Below are positions 12,054 to 24,100 of a DNA stretch of 64,000 nt, piece after piece. The stretch's first letter is position 1. The number at the start of each line of letters is the position of its first letter. The DNA is from Casuarina equisetifolia. Its lineage: Eukaryota > Streptophyta > Magnoliopsida > Fagales > Casuarinaceae. The notes under the pieces were generated by a model, which was not told where the DNA came from, ran no database searches, and saw nothing but the letters and a program-made list of their open reading frames with translations. A program made the translations under genes and the position numbers. The DNA lies in assembly GCA_028551475.1 (NCBI GenBank), contig CM052357.1, forward strand, positions 10,773,931 through 10,837,930. The letters are read 5' to 3'.

Positions 12054-14549
12054 TAAATTCTAAGGTATTAATTAAAAATCTTATTTTTTTGTAAATTATT
12101 TTTTAAGTTTTTATGTTAGTCATATTAGAGTTGACATACTCCCTTGCTCTAAGTGAAATCGTTGTCTACATGTGAAAAAGTAAAACATAGAACTTAAAAT
12201 TTTAATAAACTTCTTAATAATGTAAGAAGTTTGTTAGATGTTTGGAGTGAAAATTAATAAGGGCAAATATGTAAATTAACTAAAAAAATTCATGTTATAG
12301 GTAATTAATAAGTTTTCCTAGAGATATTCAATTAAAATTCCTTTTTTTATTAGTATAAAAGAGAAGACTATAAAAAACTTAAAAGGCAAATGAAACACAC
12401 AATATAAGATAGATAAAAAAAACATAAGTTTTTCGGATGTATTATTATTACTTCTCATCGTAGTGAAAAAATTGATCTCTGATACCTAGGATATAGGAAA
12501 ATCATCCCAAACCACATAAATTATTTGTGCCTGCTTCTTTTGTTTCTTGTTGTGTGTGCACTTGAAATTGTGGGTATTCCAACTTGCTTATTGATTTGCT
12601 GCTTCCAATCCAACAGACAATAACTTTATATCATTTATTTAACATTTTGGTAAAGCAAATGTTTTTCCTAATTTGACTAATGTTGAAAATATTTGGAGAT
12701 AGGAATGTGACAAGTCTTCAATTAAGCTATGGAACTAAGCTGACTTGAGCAATAAGTACCACTAGGTCAACTGTCTTACTGCAGGGTCGAACATCTATAA
12801 CTTTTTAGAATATATTCGGGAGGCAAGGAGACGGTGCGGTTGTCTCCCTTCAGGGCCACACGTCTGAAGCTTTTTAGATATATTCGGAAGGAAAGAAGTG
12901 ATGCATCTTCAATGATTCGTTCTTCACGCCCAGGAACCCCGACTTTGACTTCTGACTTTGTTTAGGCACTGAGACGATTCCACAAAGGATCTTGTCTCCG
13001 CTTTGCGGACATGATTTCTTCAAATGCATTGGAGAACTGATAAAATTTAATACTTGTTCACGTTGTAATACATGATTATGTTTGTTGAAAATATTTTTGT
13101 TTTTCATGAGTCAAGTTAAAAGAATAACTTGAGCTTTTTAATGAGATATCATATCTCAAGTTTTATGAACCAAGTTCTCAAGTTTAAGAAGATGAGGCGT
13201 GTGATAAAATTCATTATATATACTATATTATTAATATGTTGACATATTAGATTTATTATTATTTTTTTTTTCACAAATTGGATGGAATGAAGAAAGTATG
13301 TCTTCTAATTAGAGCTAATGTACAAATATTACAGTTTGTTGCTCATGGTATAATATCTTCTTGTGGAATCAAGTGTTAAGATAAGTGACACTTGAATGTA
13401 TAGTAAGGATATCAGATCAAGATATCTATGATGTAAGTTTTACAAACTCATATTCATTTTAAAAATTTAAAGCTAAAATAAGATGAGGCTATATCTAAAG
13501 GCCCAATAAGTTCCCAGTCATGTGACCTTTGATATATTGTAATACACCCATATCCACCACTTAACCTTTAGATTAAGATATGTTAAGTATATATACAAGG
13601 GGTCCGATTATGTGGATTTTTAATCACATCGTCTCTGACATATCGAACGAATCTATATCTATCTCTAAATCTTAAGGAAAGGAGAGCTAATTGAGCTTAT
13701 TAAACTTCTCTTGCCTTATTTTTCTTCCCTGTTTGAGCGTCTCTGCCGTGTGGAGAAGATAGACACAGATGAAACACCAAAAGAAGGATGTGGGGAGAGG
13801 GCGGGTGGGTGTGGTTGGAATGTCAAACCAAGATAAGAAATGCTTTTTGACAACAAATTTTGATTGAGCATTGTTTGATTATTGCGTTAAACTTCTTGTA
13901 TAAGAAGCCGAAAGAATGGAAAGATTACTCTTCCGTTTCTCACTATGAGAGAGGCAGAGATTCTTAAATTGTTTAAGTCGAAGCATCTCTAGGACTTGCG
14001 AGACTTACATAATCAATAACTTCTTTATAGTGGGGCTAACACTTTGGGAATTATTTTTTAATTTTTTAATTGTTGCGTACGATTGAACACGGAACCTCCA
14101 AAAGGTTCCCTAACATTGTCAACAAGTTGAAGATGACAATTGTACCTGCAAAATTGTGCTACTTTTTTTTTTTTTATTTCTTGCATTTGGCTATATTTTT
14201 TTCTCAGTCGTAGCTGAACTTTATGAACTATGTTTTTCCAAATTTTTTTTTGTTACATTCAAAATAAGAAAGTGCTTTTAAATAAGGGTACTTTCATATT
14301 GTTCATATTTTTGTTATAATATCATTCCTGTAGTTTGACTTTTTTTTTCCTAACAGTAATCAAAGGTGAGTAAATATTATTCCATTACTCATTGTTATAA
14401 TCATAAACTAGATTTTTGTAATTTTCCAACACTGAAATAATAGTGTCTCATTTCTTAATAATCAACTTTAATTGGGTAAATAAACCTTTTTATTCCTTGT
14501 ACCCATATTGCATCAACTTGTAGGACTCTAAATAAGAAAGAGACTATTT

Positions 14550-14960
14550 CATGGCTGAAGAGGGACGACGCGGTGGAGTTTCGTTAGCGACGCGTTGACG
14601 TTCTGACTCTCCCAGGGGTTCCCTGGCGGTTCAAGTTGGTGCCGGCTGTGTGAACATGGAGTTTCTTCCAGTGGCAATGGAAGATGCGACCTACGGGTTG
14701 AACGGTGATGTTCTTTTCATGAAATATCCGGAGTCAAAGGCGGCACGAGGTCAATTGTGCTACGAACCAAGCTGCCTCAAGCCTTAACTATCACGCAGTT
14801 GATTGCCTCCACATCTAAACCTTTCCATAAAAAATTCGGAAGCGAGGAATCAGTACGATTTCAAAGCTGTCGAGTCCATTCTTTTGACCTTGATCATTTA
14901 GATGAGTTGAATCTCGCGTCCTGCCCATGGATTTGTTTTAGGTTTTCCTAGAAGGTAAGT
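14550..14960. other. Unidentified GC-richer patch, possible gene relic
   Basis: About 400 bases markedly richer in G+C than the flanks, with several codon-like stretches in different frames (for example VNMEFLPVAMEDATYG near 14650). No single frame stays open through it and I recognise no family. It may be the remnant of a coding exon or of a captured transcript. Low confidence. Confidence 0.25.
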
Positions 14961-15110
14961 TGTCAAAAAGGTAGAGGAGAACTAGTAAGAATCGAAAGAA
15001 GCCTTCTTATGAAAAGTATTTATACAAGTTTTAAGGAAAGTATATCAATTAGGTTCTTACGAAAAGTATTTTCTTATATATAAGACAAGAGAGTATATTA
15101 AAATTTAATG

Positions 15111-15230
15111 TATATTATATATTATCATTATATTGACATATTATATTCCTTATATATGGAACCAATTCAATATATATTATATATTATCATTATATTGACA
15201 TGTTGTATTTCTTATACGTGGAACCATTAC
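15111..15230. repeat. AT-rich tandem duplication, 2 units
   Basis: Two units offset by about 62 bases share a TATATTATATATTATCATT-type core and a downstream GGAACCA. No function is implied. Confidence 0.75.
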
Positions 15231-16443
15231 CCTTTTTTATTGGCTGATTTAAATGGGAAAAATGAGTCTCTTAACAAGAACTAATGTACAAGCATTTAAA
15301 ATTAGTTATTAAGAAATGAAACACTTGAACATGTAAAAAATATAATGGTAAGACATTATTAATATGAGTTACTCTTTATTTTTGACAATTTTTCTTAAAT
15401 TGAAGGTGGGTTACACACTTAATTTGATGTGAGAGAACTCCCTTGATAAGAAAATAACGTTACTTATTTGCTTCAAAACACCTTTCTAGCTTCCCGATGG
15501 GGGATTTCAAGTTGCATTATCCCTCCCTTAATCTAGGCTTTGCATCCTTCAAAGGACACCAACCCCACAAGGTCCGCTGTTCCACAAAAGGATCCTAATC
15601 CCAAAGCTGCCAAAAATTTGGTCCCCAAAGTGAGGCTCTAATATGACTTGATACTGCAAAAAAAATGTGAGAGAACTTCTCTGAAAAGCTAACTTAACAG
15701 GAGAGGTACACTGTACCTTTATGAGTTATTAAATATCTTTCTAGTTATTAGATGTGGAATTCAGACTACATCATAGATGAATACTTAAAGGCTAGTTATT
15801 AAGAATTCACCTTGTCAGATGGGTAGAATGAGCTAGTTTCATGTGAAATTCTCATTTTCCAAGACATCAGGTCCGCGGGAACAAGTGATTCCAAATGCGA
15901 AGTTGCAGCATGCAATCTCAATTTGTTGCTCTTCGGCAACAAATTTCCAGAGACAATCTCACAGTGTCGGCATCGAATATTTTGACACCGCAGACACTTC
16001 ATCAGCTTGACCTTTTCTCGCTTAAACATTAAGAAACGCTAGACCATATTACTGAAAGTCTGAACCCTTATCGGGATTTTTCATAACTTCTTGTCACTTC
16101 ATGGTTCCGAAAGTTGAGCATCTGCAATGTTTAGCTTAAAAAAGTTATGAGCTTTTTTAAGTTCTTTTCCATAGAATAATTCACGACCCCCGACAATGGT
16201 ATTTATCCGGTTTTAGGTGAGGAGAAATGCTTTCATATGTAAGAAATAAATAAATTAACATATCACTACTGCAAGATATATGAGAACTTTCAACTGTGGC
16301 TGACTGATTTTGAGTAATTGCGATTCCTTTTTTGCTTCTTTACGTAACCCGCTTCAAGGAACCATAAAACGCATAGAATGCCGCACATTTCTTCAACCAG
16401 CGTTGAGATCAAGTCTATCCCACTGTCAAAGTAGATTATAGAT

Positions 16444-16674
16444 ATGAATCCTTCTTTCTGCCAAAAAACTCTTTTTAGCGCTGCAATTTTCATCCTTCTT
16501 TTGACCATGATTTTTAGCACCAAGCCTCTTGAAGCTGCAAGGCTTTTGGATGACAAGAAGTTAAAACATGGTGCAAAAAATGTTTCACTTTCACAAGATC
16601 GATCTCCGGTCCCACCTTCTGTGCCCAATCCGTGCTCATACATTCCCAAACCTGGTGCAGGGCCCTGCAACTAA
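16444..16674 (+). CDS. CTNIP/SCREW-like secreted peptide precursor
   Basis: A 76-residue frame with the layout of a plant prepropeptide. Residues about 9-31 are a hydrophobic signal peptide (FSAAIFILLLTMIF), the middle (32-53) is basic and polar, and the C-terminus carries a Pro-rich block with two cysteines, PVPPSVPNPCSYIP (55-68), then GAGPCN. From memory, the CTNIP/SCREW phytocytokines end in a VPPSGPNPCTNIP-like block followed by a second Cys, act in the apoplast and are sensed by the receptor kinase HSL3/NUT; the PPS core also recalls IDA peptides. Cys64 and Cys75 could pair in a disulfide. The start is the first ATG in frame and places the signal peptide at the N-terminus. It could instead be an unrelated proline-rich secreted peptide; assignment to the family is an inference. 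Confidence 0.65.
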   Translation: MNPSFCQKTLFSAAIFILLLTMIFSTKPLEAARLLDDKKLKHGAKNVSLSQDRSPVPPSVPNPCSYIPKPGAGPCN

Positions 16675-16749
16675 GGAAGAAAATGGAGAACTTAAGGTAT
16701 ATTATTTTTGCAAAGGATATAGCTATCTTTTTTTTTTTTCTCCATTTTT

Positions 16750-16985
16750 TGGGTTCGTAGATGGAGGATGAGGGGATTCGAACTACCTAAAAGTCATACA
16801 TCAATAATTTTGACACTAAGCTATTGGTCTGGCAAAGCAAAATATAACTGTGTTTTATATGAACTGTTCTTATATTTCTTGGTCTTTTTAAAGAATTAAA
16901 TCGATGGAGGGTGGGGGAATTCAAATGATGAAATTGTATACTAATAACTTTGTCATTAAACTGTTGGTTTTCCGAGTTTGGCTTC
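16750..16985. repeat. Two degenerate copies of a dispersed repeat
   Basis: Two related blocks (about 16758-16835 and 16902-16980) each begin GATGGAGG, continue through a GGGGATTC-like stretch and end in a CACTAAGCTATTGGT-like segment. The GATTCGAAC core resembles a pol III B box, so a SINE origin is possible, but I cannot place it in a family. Confidence 0.45.
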
Positions 16986-17258
16986 ACTTGAAGCAAATTT
17001 TGGGGCTGTCGTTCCTCTGTTTGGGGGTTTAAATGAACATTGTGCTTGATTGAGTCTTAAGCCATAAATATATTAGTCATGACATAACAGTTTGATAAGC
17101 TTTTAGCCTACTTATGTTTCATTCATAGTTTCATCACAGTTTTTTGATATTAACTTTGATATCTTTTCAGCAAATTTTGTCTCCTCTTTCAATGGCCTGG
17201 TCTTTCTTTTCAAAATAGGTTTCTTCATCTCAAAAGATTTACCTAATATTGAAGGAGT

Positions 17259-17942
17259 TGTTGGGTTGGTCCAGCCCATATTTGGGGATTTATTATTGGA
17301 TCTAATTAGGGTAATGTGGCCCTAAAGTTTAAAAGAAAAAATATAGAGTTTTTTCTTCAAGAGAAGAGGTGAGTGGCTGTCAAAAAGAAAAGAGAGAGAA
17401 AAGAAAAGAGCAGAATTTCGCAGGAATTAGAAGTCCTGCGCAGCAGTGGATCAAATATCTGATCAAGGTCGATCCGTGGTCCGATTGAGCTGATTTTGTG
17501 TCAGCAGGTTCGGGATTGGGTGTTCTTCATTGTGAACGGTTGGATCATCATTTGGAGCTCTTGAAGTCAGCAAATTGTGGTCGAAAATCTGAATGATATT
17601 TCTCCAACTTTTCTTGGTTAAGTTGTTGTTTACAACTTGTTCTTCACTATTTATTGGTGATTCTATTGTTGTTGAATTAGTAAATCTTTGTCCTGTTGCT
17701 ATTGTTAAGGACTTGATTGGATTGTATCCTAACGATTGATATAGTGGAGATTTGGGTGGACTCCATGATCGGTCCCATAATTTTTTATCCTTCACATTAG
17801 AGGAGTTTTTTCACGTAGAAATTCTTTTGTGTTGATTGTAATTTGCTTATTTTACTTGTGATTCGAATACATCGTTGGTGTTTTAGTATTTCCTCATAGG
17901 TTCAATCAAAGTGAGAAACTTTATACGTTATTTTTCCCATCA
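17259..17942. mobile_element. Solo LTR with perfect target duplication
   Basis: A 684-bp block beginning TGTTGGG and ending CCCATCA is flanked by the 5-bp direct repeat GGAGT on both sides (17254-17258 and 17943-17947). There is no internal domain, primer site or second LTR. This is the expected leftover of LTR-LTR recombination of an LTR retrotransposon. The family is not determined. A 110-codon minus-strand frame inside it is taken as fortuitous. Confidence 0.8.
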
Positions 17943-17947
17943 GGAGT

Positions 17948-19250
17948 CAAATTTCCTTATATGATTAAAATCCCCTACTCTTCTTCCCAATTGCGAGAAG
18001 TGTCTAAATTGTGACATTATGCTATTTTGGTCAATTATTTCTGTGTACTAATGCCTATGCTTTGTGTTGTAAGAATCTGGACGGCTGGGATCCACCATTA
18101 TCATGAAGCTACTTTTTGTTGGCTGCCTACGAGGATTGCAAATATCGTCTCAGTTTTTACGTATTTGTATTCCATGGACACAGAGGAAACAAGTTGTGTT
18201 ATAGTTTTAATAATTTGTGTCGTTTGTGTTGTCAAAAACGTGAAGCTACTACAACTCTGTTATGTACTCTTGTTATGCTAAGTTGCTACAGAGGTGGCAA
18301 TTTCGGAGTGACTTTTAAATAAAGATTGTGGATTGATTTAAATATTTCTTTCCAATTGCTTCCTCTGTTAAAGGAGTTTCTTGGGGTCATAAATAATTCT
18401 ACATGATGGCTCCCTTGTGTTACAGCTCAATTTTCAGGTTGAATTCCTTTATGTACTGTTTGTTGAGAAAACTATTTTACATAGAAAGGTTTGTAGAGAG
18501 AAATATATATTTTATTTCAAAGAAGATTTTCAAATATAATTTAAAGCAATTTTTATGTTCTTAATATACCTCTTTACAATTAATATAAATTATGAGTTTC
18601 ATTATGAGTTTCAGTGGTGTTCTTTAAACCAAATTCTAACCCTCATGGGTTCGAATCACTGTCTCTCCTCCTAGGTGCTTGAGTAAAAAAAAATAAAATA
18701 CATTCCCTTTCATGCATGAAAAATATATTTCATTTTAAGAATACTTGGAACAATCTCTAAACCGTTCTAAACATTATTTAAAAGAAAAAAATTCAATTGG
18801 GTAAAGTTAATCACTTACAAAAAAAAAAAAAAACAATGTGATCAAACTTTAACTTTTCTGAACTTTTTCTTCAAACTTGAAAGCGTAACAACGCGAGATT
18901 GATAAATGTTGTGGCCGGCTTGAGCTTGAAATGCATTTTGTCATGTAATGAATAATTAAATACATGCATGTGTTTATCCTTTAACGAAACAAACACCAAA
19001 TGACTGAGAGATCGAAGCATTGACTCTTTCGCTAGAAAACATTTGGCCGGCCTTCAACCTATATTCGTCTAGTCTTTTCATTTTGATCGATTCACCTGAT
19101 CAACCTTTTCCTAAATTGGGCTTTTATGAAAGTTTGGTATTTTGTCTCAGCACTGGGGATTGGGGATTGATTAATATATATATACCGTCTAGTCTTTCCA
19201 ACAAAGCCATTCAACAACCTCCACCAATTTTCTCTTGGATTCACGCACAG
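17948..19250. other. Intergenic and upstream of the inhibitor gene
   Basis: AT-rich with poly-A/T tracts (for example near 18820). A TGGGTTCGAATC-type B-box-like string lies near 18648 but without a matching tRNA fold. The last 250 bases are the probable promoter and leader of the inhibitor gene. No other coding signal was seen. Confidence 0.5.
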
Positions 19251-19549
19251 ATGGCAGCATCAACTGGTTAGAATTGCATAACATGTTCTTGATCATCAGC
19301 GATCGACTACTTCTTACTTGTTTAACAATTCGTTTGATGGGTGTTTTAGAAAATGTAAAGAACTCATGGCCGGAGCTGGTCGGTGTAAGCGGGGAAGTGG
19401 CGGCAGCGACTATTGTGAGAGAAAACCCAAGGCTTGGCACGGTCATAGTGAAGGAAGGAATGATGGTGACCATGGATTTCCGCCGCGACAGAGTCCGGAT
19501 TTGGGTGGATCAGAATGGAGCTGTGAAGCAGATTCCTCGACTTGGTTAG
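19251..19549 (+). CDS. Potato inhibitor I family serine proteinase inhibitor
   Basis: Two exons: 19251-19266 and 19350-19549, with an 83-base GT...AG intron in phase 1, giving 71 residues. Splicing turns ATG GCA GCA TCA ACT G plus AA into MAASTENVKNSWPELVGV. The rest carries the family core: GEVAAATIVRENPRLG, then the reactive loop EGMMVTMDFRRDRVR, and the terminal V-x-x-I-P-x-x-G. By alignment with CI-2 and eglin the scissile bond would be Met-Asp (TM|DF), so chymotrypsin- or subtilisin-like targets are expected. It has no cysteine and no signal peptide, as in the cytosolic PR-6 type members of about 70 residues. The longer frame starting at 19235 reads through the intron and is not the protein. 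The family is usually wound-inducible and works against insect or microbial proteases. Confidence 0.88.
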
Positions 19550-19889
19550 CAAGAGGAGGAAAAGTATTCGAGTAAAAAGTTACCATGGAAGGGAGTCTAT
19601 TGAATACATGGTTTGATTTGAGAAATTATATAAAAAAATTTCTTTTGAGAGCTTTTGGCTGTAAATTAAATAATATTGAATAATGATTGCAATACATTAT
19701 TAATATTATGGTTTACTAATTTTAATATGTTCAAGTGTAATTCATTTCTTAATAAATCGTTTGAGAGGAAGTTAGAAATTTTCTAATGTGAGTGAAAGTT
19801 TAAAGGTTCAAATACAACATCTAATAGAATAAGTTCTTGTAATCTTTTCCTTCCTGTTCCATTTCATCATTTGTAGACAGATCCACCTT

Positions 19890-20620
19890 GGGAAGGAGGG
19901 GCTTGTTTCCTTCGGTTTTTATATGATTCAATTGAAAATAAAAGCTTGGGTGATATTCGTGTAAATTTTATTAAAGATGGAGTTAGCAACATGCTGAATA
20001 ACTGAAGAAATTGGGACAATTTCTTCACCTGTTCAGAAGTTCTAAGAATACCCCAACTGGAACAGAGGACGTAAACAATAGCATGCAAAGCTGTTTGATG
20101 ACTTCGTCTGTACAGAAACGGGAGACGAGCCTTCAGCTCTTGCCAAAGGAGTTCGGATTGATGATGCAATGATTTCCAGTGCGCCCTCGTTCCCATATCT
20201 GAATGGAATTTGAATTCCGGTTAGTGAGATTGCAGAAGCTCGTGGAGAACGGGTTGGGGATGATTGGGTCGTGTGCGTTGGCTGAGGTGGTGATTCCTTC
20301 CGAGACGAGCAAGTCGTGCGGCCGTGCGAGTAGGTCTTGAGAGGTCCTTGCAGATTTGGGTTGATTATTATTATTATTATTATTTTACTAAAAATTAATG
20401 TTCTTGAAATGAAAATAATTTTGAGTTGTGTTTTATGCTAGTTCAATGACAATTGTTTCAAGTTGAAGATGATTACTTGAACCAAATTAGGTTTTAATTT
20501 TATAATTTGATTCTCTTTATCTCTCGCGTTCCTTTTTGGTTTTTTTTTTTTTAATACTAGATAGTGGGCTGTAATTTTAGCTAAAAGTAAGATATTAACT
20601 TAATAAAATTTCCTATATTT
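19890..20620 (+). repeat. Orphan 3' tail of a DUF247 gene copy
   Basis: About 19895-19975 and 20391-20620 match the DNA found downstream of the other DUF247 copies (near 25090-25640 and 29080-29400): a GTTTCCTTCGGTTTT-like block, GTGTAAATTTTAT, then a TTGAAATGAAAATAATT block and AGTGGGCTGTAATTTTAGCT. The matching coding sequence is absent. Between the two halves lies an unmatched insert of about 420 bases (19976-20390) that ends in a TTA microsatellite. This points to a further ancestral copy of the array. Confidence 0.65.
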
Positions 20621-21110
20621 ATATATTTTTTAATTTTTATATAAAATGAATTGTTATATATTTTATATAATTTAAAATAGTATAAAATAATTTAATCAAT
20701 TATCAATCATCTAACTTTAAAATAATATTTGAAAAAATTTAGTACTTCCGTGAATACTTAATTATAATATTTACCTCTCTAATTAATGAGATTATGTCCC
20801 TCATATCTTTCTTATATTGACAGCATTAATAATGCTTTCTAGGCATTAACCATTAAACTTTCCTCTTAATCTTCTTCTATTTATTCTATTTTAACCAAAA
20901 TAAAAATTAAGAATCATTATAGGGTCTCTTCCCATGGCACCCACGTCTAGGCAACTCATGGTCTTTCCGCCCAAAACACGCATGGGCCGAACTCATTTCA
21001 GCTGTTAACGTACATATATTTCGTTGAATCGCTAGGGCCTAGAATTATGTGGGCATTCGAAAACCGATGGCTAGAATGAGGAACCAAGACCCAACGGGCT
21101 TGATTCAGGA
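20621..21110. other. Intergenic AT-rich spacer in the DUF247 array
   Basis: No coding signal. The AT-rich first half is followed by a less AT-rich stretch (20930-21110) that begins with the TTCCCATGGCA block seen near 25970 and 29750 but soon diverges from those copies. Confidence 0.45.
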
Positions 21111-24100
21111 AACCTCAACACAAGCAGTTGTGAGCTGTTACTAATTGGAACTAATCTCTCAAGCACTTCCATGTGGTTACAATATGTGGTGAGAACATAA
21201 TTTCATGAAGAAATGTGATATTTCCAAAAGGCGGTCAATGTTGGATTTGTTACGCTTAGTGTAAAAGAATGGCATTTTGTAATGGGGCCAAGATGATGTC
21301 ATTTCTGTCCTAGGATACACTTAATACTTTCCTACGTGGCTTAAGATTTGGAATTGCCAAAAAGCTTTATGTAATTCCTTTCTTGAGACGGTTCAAAAGG
21401 TGGCGTCTCGAAAAAGATGATGCTGCCTTGATAGATAACAAAGACCTCTATGAAGTTACACCTTACTTGATTCCAAATCTTGCCCGAAGGATAAAGACAT
21501 ACAGTTGTTACAGTAGTTTACTAAGAATATTGACTGTGCGGGGAAAGCCATAGGCAGGTTCCTATTTCTCTATATTTTACTACACCTCTTGTAAATTCGT
21601 TACAAAGCTTGTTATTTGGTAAAGTCATAAAATAAAAAAGTGTCTATAGTTTATTATTAACTTAAAGATTCGTCTAAAAGCGACAGTCCGTAGTTTCTCA
21701 CGTTAAAAAAGCTTCCAACTACATTCAAGTGAGAACAAAATGGTAGGACAGCACTGTCGTCAAATATAATTTCCTTGTTTGTTGCAAACTTGCTACTACT
21801 GGAACGGGTTGTAATCTTCCTATTGAGGAGTTGCAGATAACTGTTGTCAAAAGCGAAGCTGATGAAGGAAGTCCCTGCTTTGCCAAGCATGAAAGGTTTA
21901 AAATGTTGAGGGAGGCAAAAGACCTTCAAAGCAATAGCCGTGCAAAAATACAGAAAGTTATATTCTTGTTGCGGGATCACAAACATTTGGCTAAGTACAT
22001 CAAACCAAGAATGGCATCACCCAGTCCTATCCATCATGACAACCCAATGTACCAGCTGGGAGAGAAGTACAAACTTAGATTAGCAAATGAATACTATTGA
22101 ATAATGAAAGAGAAATAGAAAACAAGGATTAGGTTTTGTTGGGAAAGTTGCCCAGTTGCTCTGTCATTGCTTCTTTACACTTAGATTTAAAGGGAAAAAC
22201 TAATGAGATCGTCATTTAACTAACGGACCAATAAAACACAAAACAACTATACAAAGAAATGGCCTATAATACTATCATATATTTTAACACTCCCCCTCAA
22301 GCTGAAGATTTGTATAAATCAAATACTCCAAGCTTAGACAATAAATGAATGTGTTGTGGGCTATACAAAGCTTTAATAAATAGATCTGCTAGCTACTCTT
22401 ACGTGTTAACATAACAAGTCTTTATAATTACTCTTTGAATTTTTTCTCGTACAAAATGACAATCTACCTCAATGTGTTTCATCCTCTAATGAAAGATAGG
22501 ATTTGTTACAATGTGTCCAATTGCCTCACTATCACAAAATAGTGGAACGGGACAAGGAATATTCACATTGAGGTCACGAAATAGCCTTAAAAGCTAGATA
22601 ATCTCACATACCATATATCTCATAGCTCTATATTATGACTCGGCTGAGGATCGTGACACTGTTGGTTACTTCTTAGCCAAGCACGAGTTAAGAGAATCAC
22701 CTAACTTAATGTAATAACCTATTACACATTTTCGCGACATGGGATAAGTTATATAATCTGAATCACAATAAGCAAAGAGCTCTAATCATGAAGAAGATGA
22801 GAGAAATATCCAAAGGCCAAGGGTTCCTTTAATATACTTTACTAACCTCAAAGTTGCATCCACATATGAATGCTTAGGTGAGTGCATAAATTAACTAAGG
22901 TGTTGAATTGTAAAAGAAAAATTTGGTATGGTATGTGTCAAGTATAACAATCTACTAATCATCCTTTGGAAGGATTCGCGATCCTCAAGGACTGGATCAT
23001 CCTTCCTCTTGGGATCTCCCTCATCAAACTCAACTGTGGTTAACTTCAAATTCTGCTCCAAAAGGGTGATAATAGGTTTTGACCCTCCAAGTCTAGCCTC
23101 AAACACTAACTCCAACGCATACTTATGCAGACTAAGATAGATACCTTTAGGAGATCGAGCTATCTCTATCCCAAGAAAATACTTACACGGTTCAAGATCC
23201 TTCTTATGAAATACTGAGTAAAGATACCTCTTTAGCTCTGAGATGGCTGAAGTGTTATTTCTTGTCACCAATATGTCATCAACATAAAACAAAAAGATGA
23301 TGAATGAATCTCTAGTATGTCTAGTAAATAAAGCATAGTCATGCAGTGATTGTTGAAAATTTCCTATGAAAAGTGTCCTTATAAACTTTGCATACCATTG
23401 CCTTAAGGCTTGCTTCAACCCATATATTGATTTTCTCAAGCAACATATTGATTGCCCCCCTAAAGAGGAAAACTAGGTGAAAGTTGCATATAAACTTCTT
23501 CTACCAAATTTCCATGCAAGAAGGCATTCTGAACATCTAATTGATGAAGGCACTAGTTTCTAATAGATGCAATGCTCATAATTGATCTCATAGTCACTAA
23601 TTTCACAACTAGGAAAAAGGTTTCATCATAATCAAGACATTCTTGTTATGTGTACCCTTTGGCCACTAAGTAAGCCTTATATCTCTCTATGGTACCATCT
23701 ACATGATACTTCACCTTATACATCCATTTACATCCAATAGCTCTCCGACAAGGTGGAAGTGGTACTACATCCCACGTACAATTAGCCTCAAGGGTCGGCA
23801 ACTCATGATCCATAGCAACAACCCAGTGATTATCTTTAAGTGACTGATGATATGTCTCGAGCTTAGTAACAATGGAGAGTGAGGCAACAAATTTTTGGTA
23901 ATATGGGTGAAAAAAATCAAGAGAGACATGGTCTAATATAGGATATCAGTTATTCGACCCTATAGAGGTGGTCAAACATATATAGTTGGCAGTCCAAATA
24001 GGAGGACATGTAGGTCGTGATGATCATTGAACAACTAGTAGTGGTTGTACTGGAGAAGGTTCCACAGGTGGTTTAAAGGGTTGACTTTGTTTATAGTTTC

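Larger units (their letters stand above)
12054..16443. other. Intergenic, no supported gene
   Basis: AT-rich DNA without a convincing coding exon. It holds a short imperfect duplication around 12798-12890 (a CTTTTTAGA-type block seen twice about 70 bases apart), several T-tracts, and a tandem pair at 15.1 kb. A less AT-rich patch at 14550-14960 is listed separately. The 76-codon minus-strand frame near 15.9 kb matches nothing I know. Confidence 0.6.

Noticed and set aside
16290-16670. A 126-codon minus-strand frame over the peptide gene
   Set aside because: The plus-strand frame has a signal peptide and a family-like C-terminus; the minus-strand frame has neither and is read as its shadow.
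17463-17795. A 110-codon minus-strand frame
   Set aside because: It lies wholly inside a solo LTR.
18630-18680. A tRNA or SINE B-box (GGGTTCGAATC) near 18.65 kb
   Set aside because: No A box or cloverleaf could be built around it; at best a decayed SINE.
19867-20196. A 109-codon minus-strand frame as a gene
   Set aside because: It overlaps a DUF247 tail remnant at one end and an unmatched insert at the other, with no recognisable domain.
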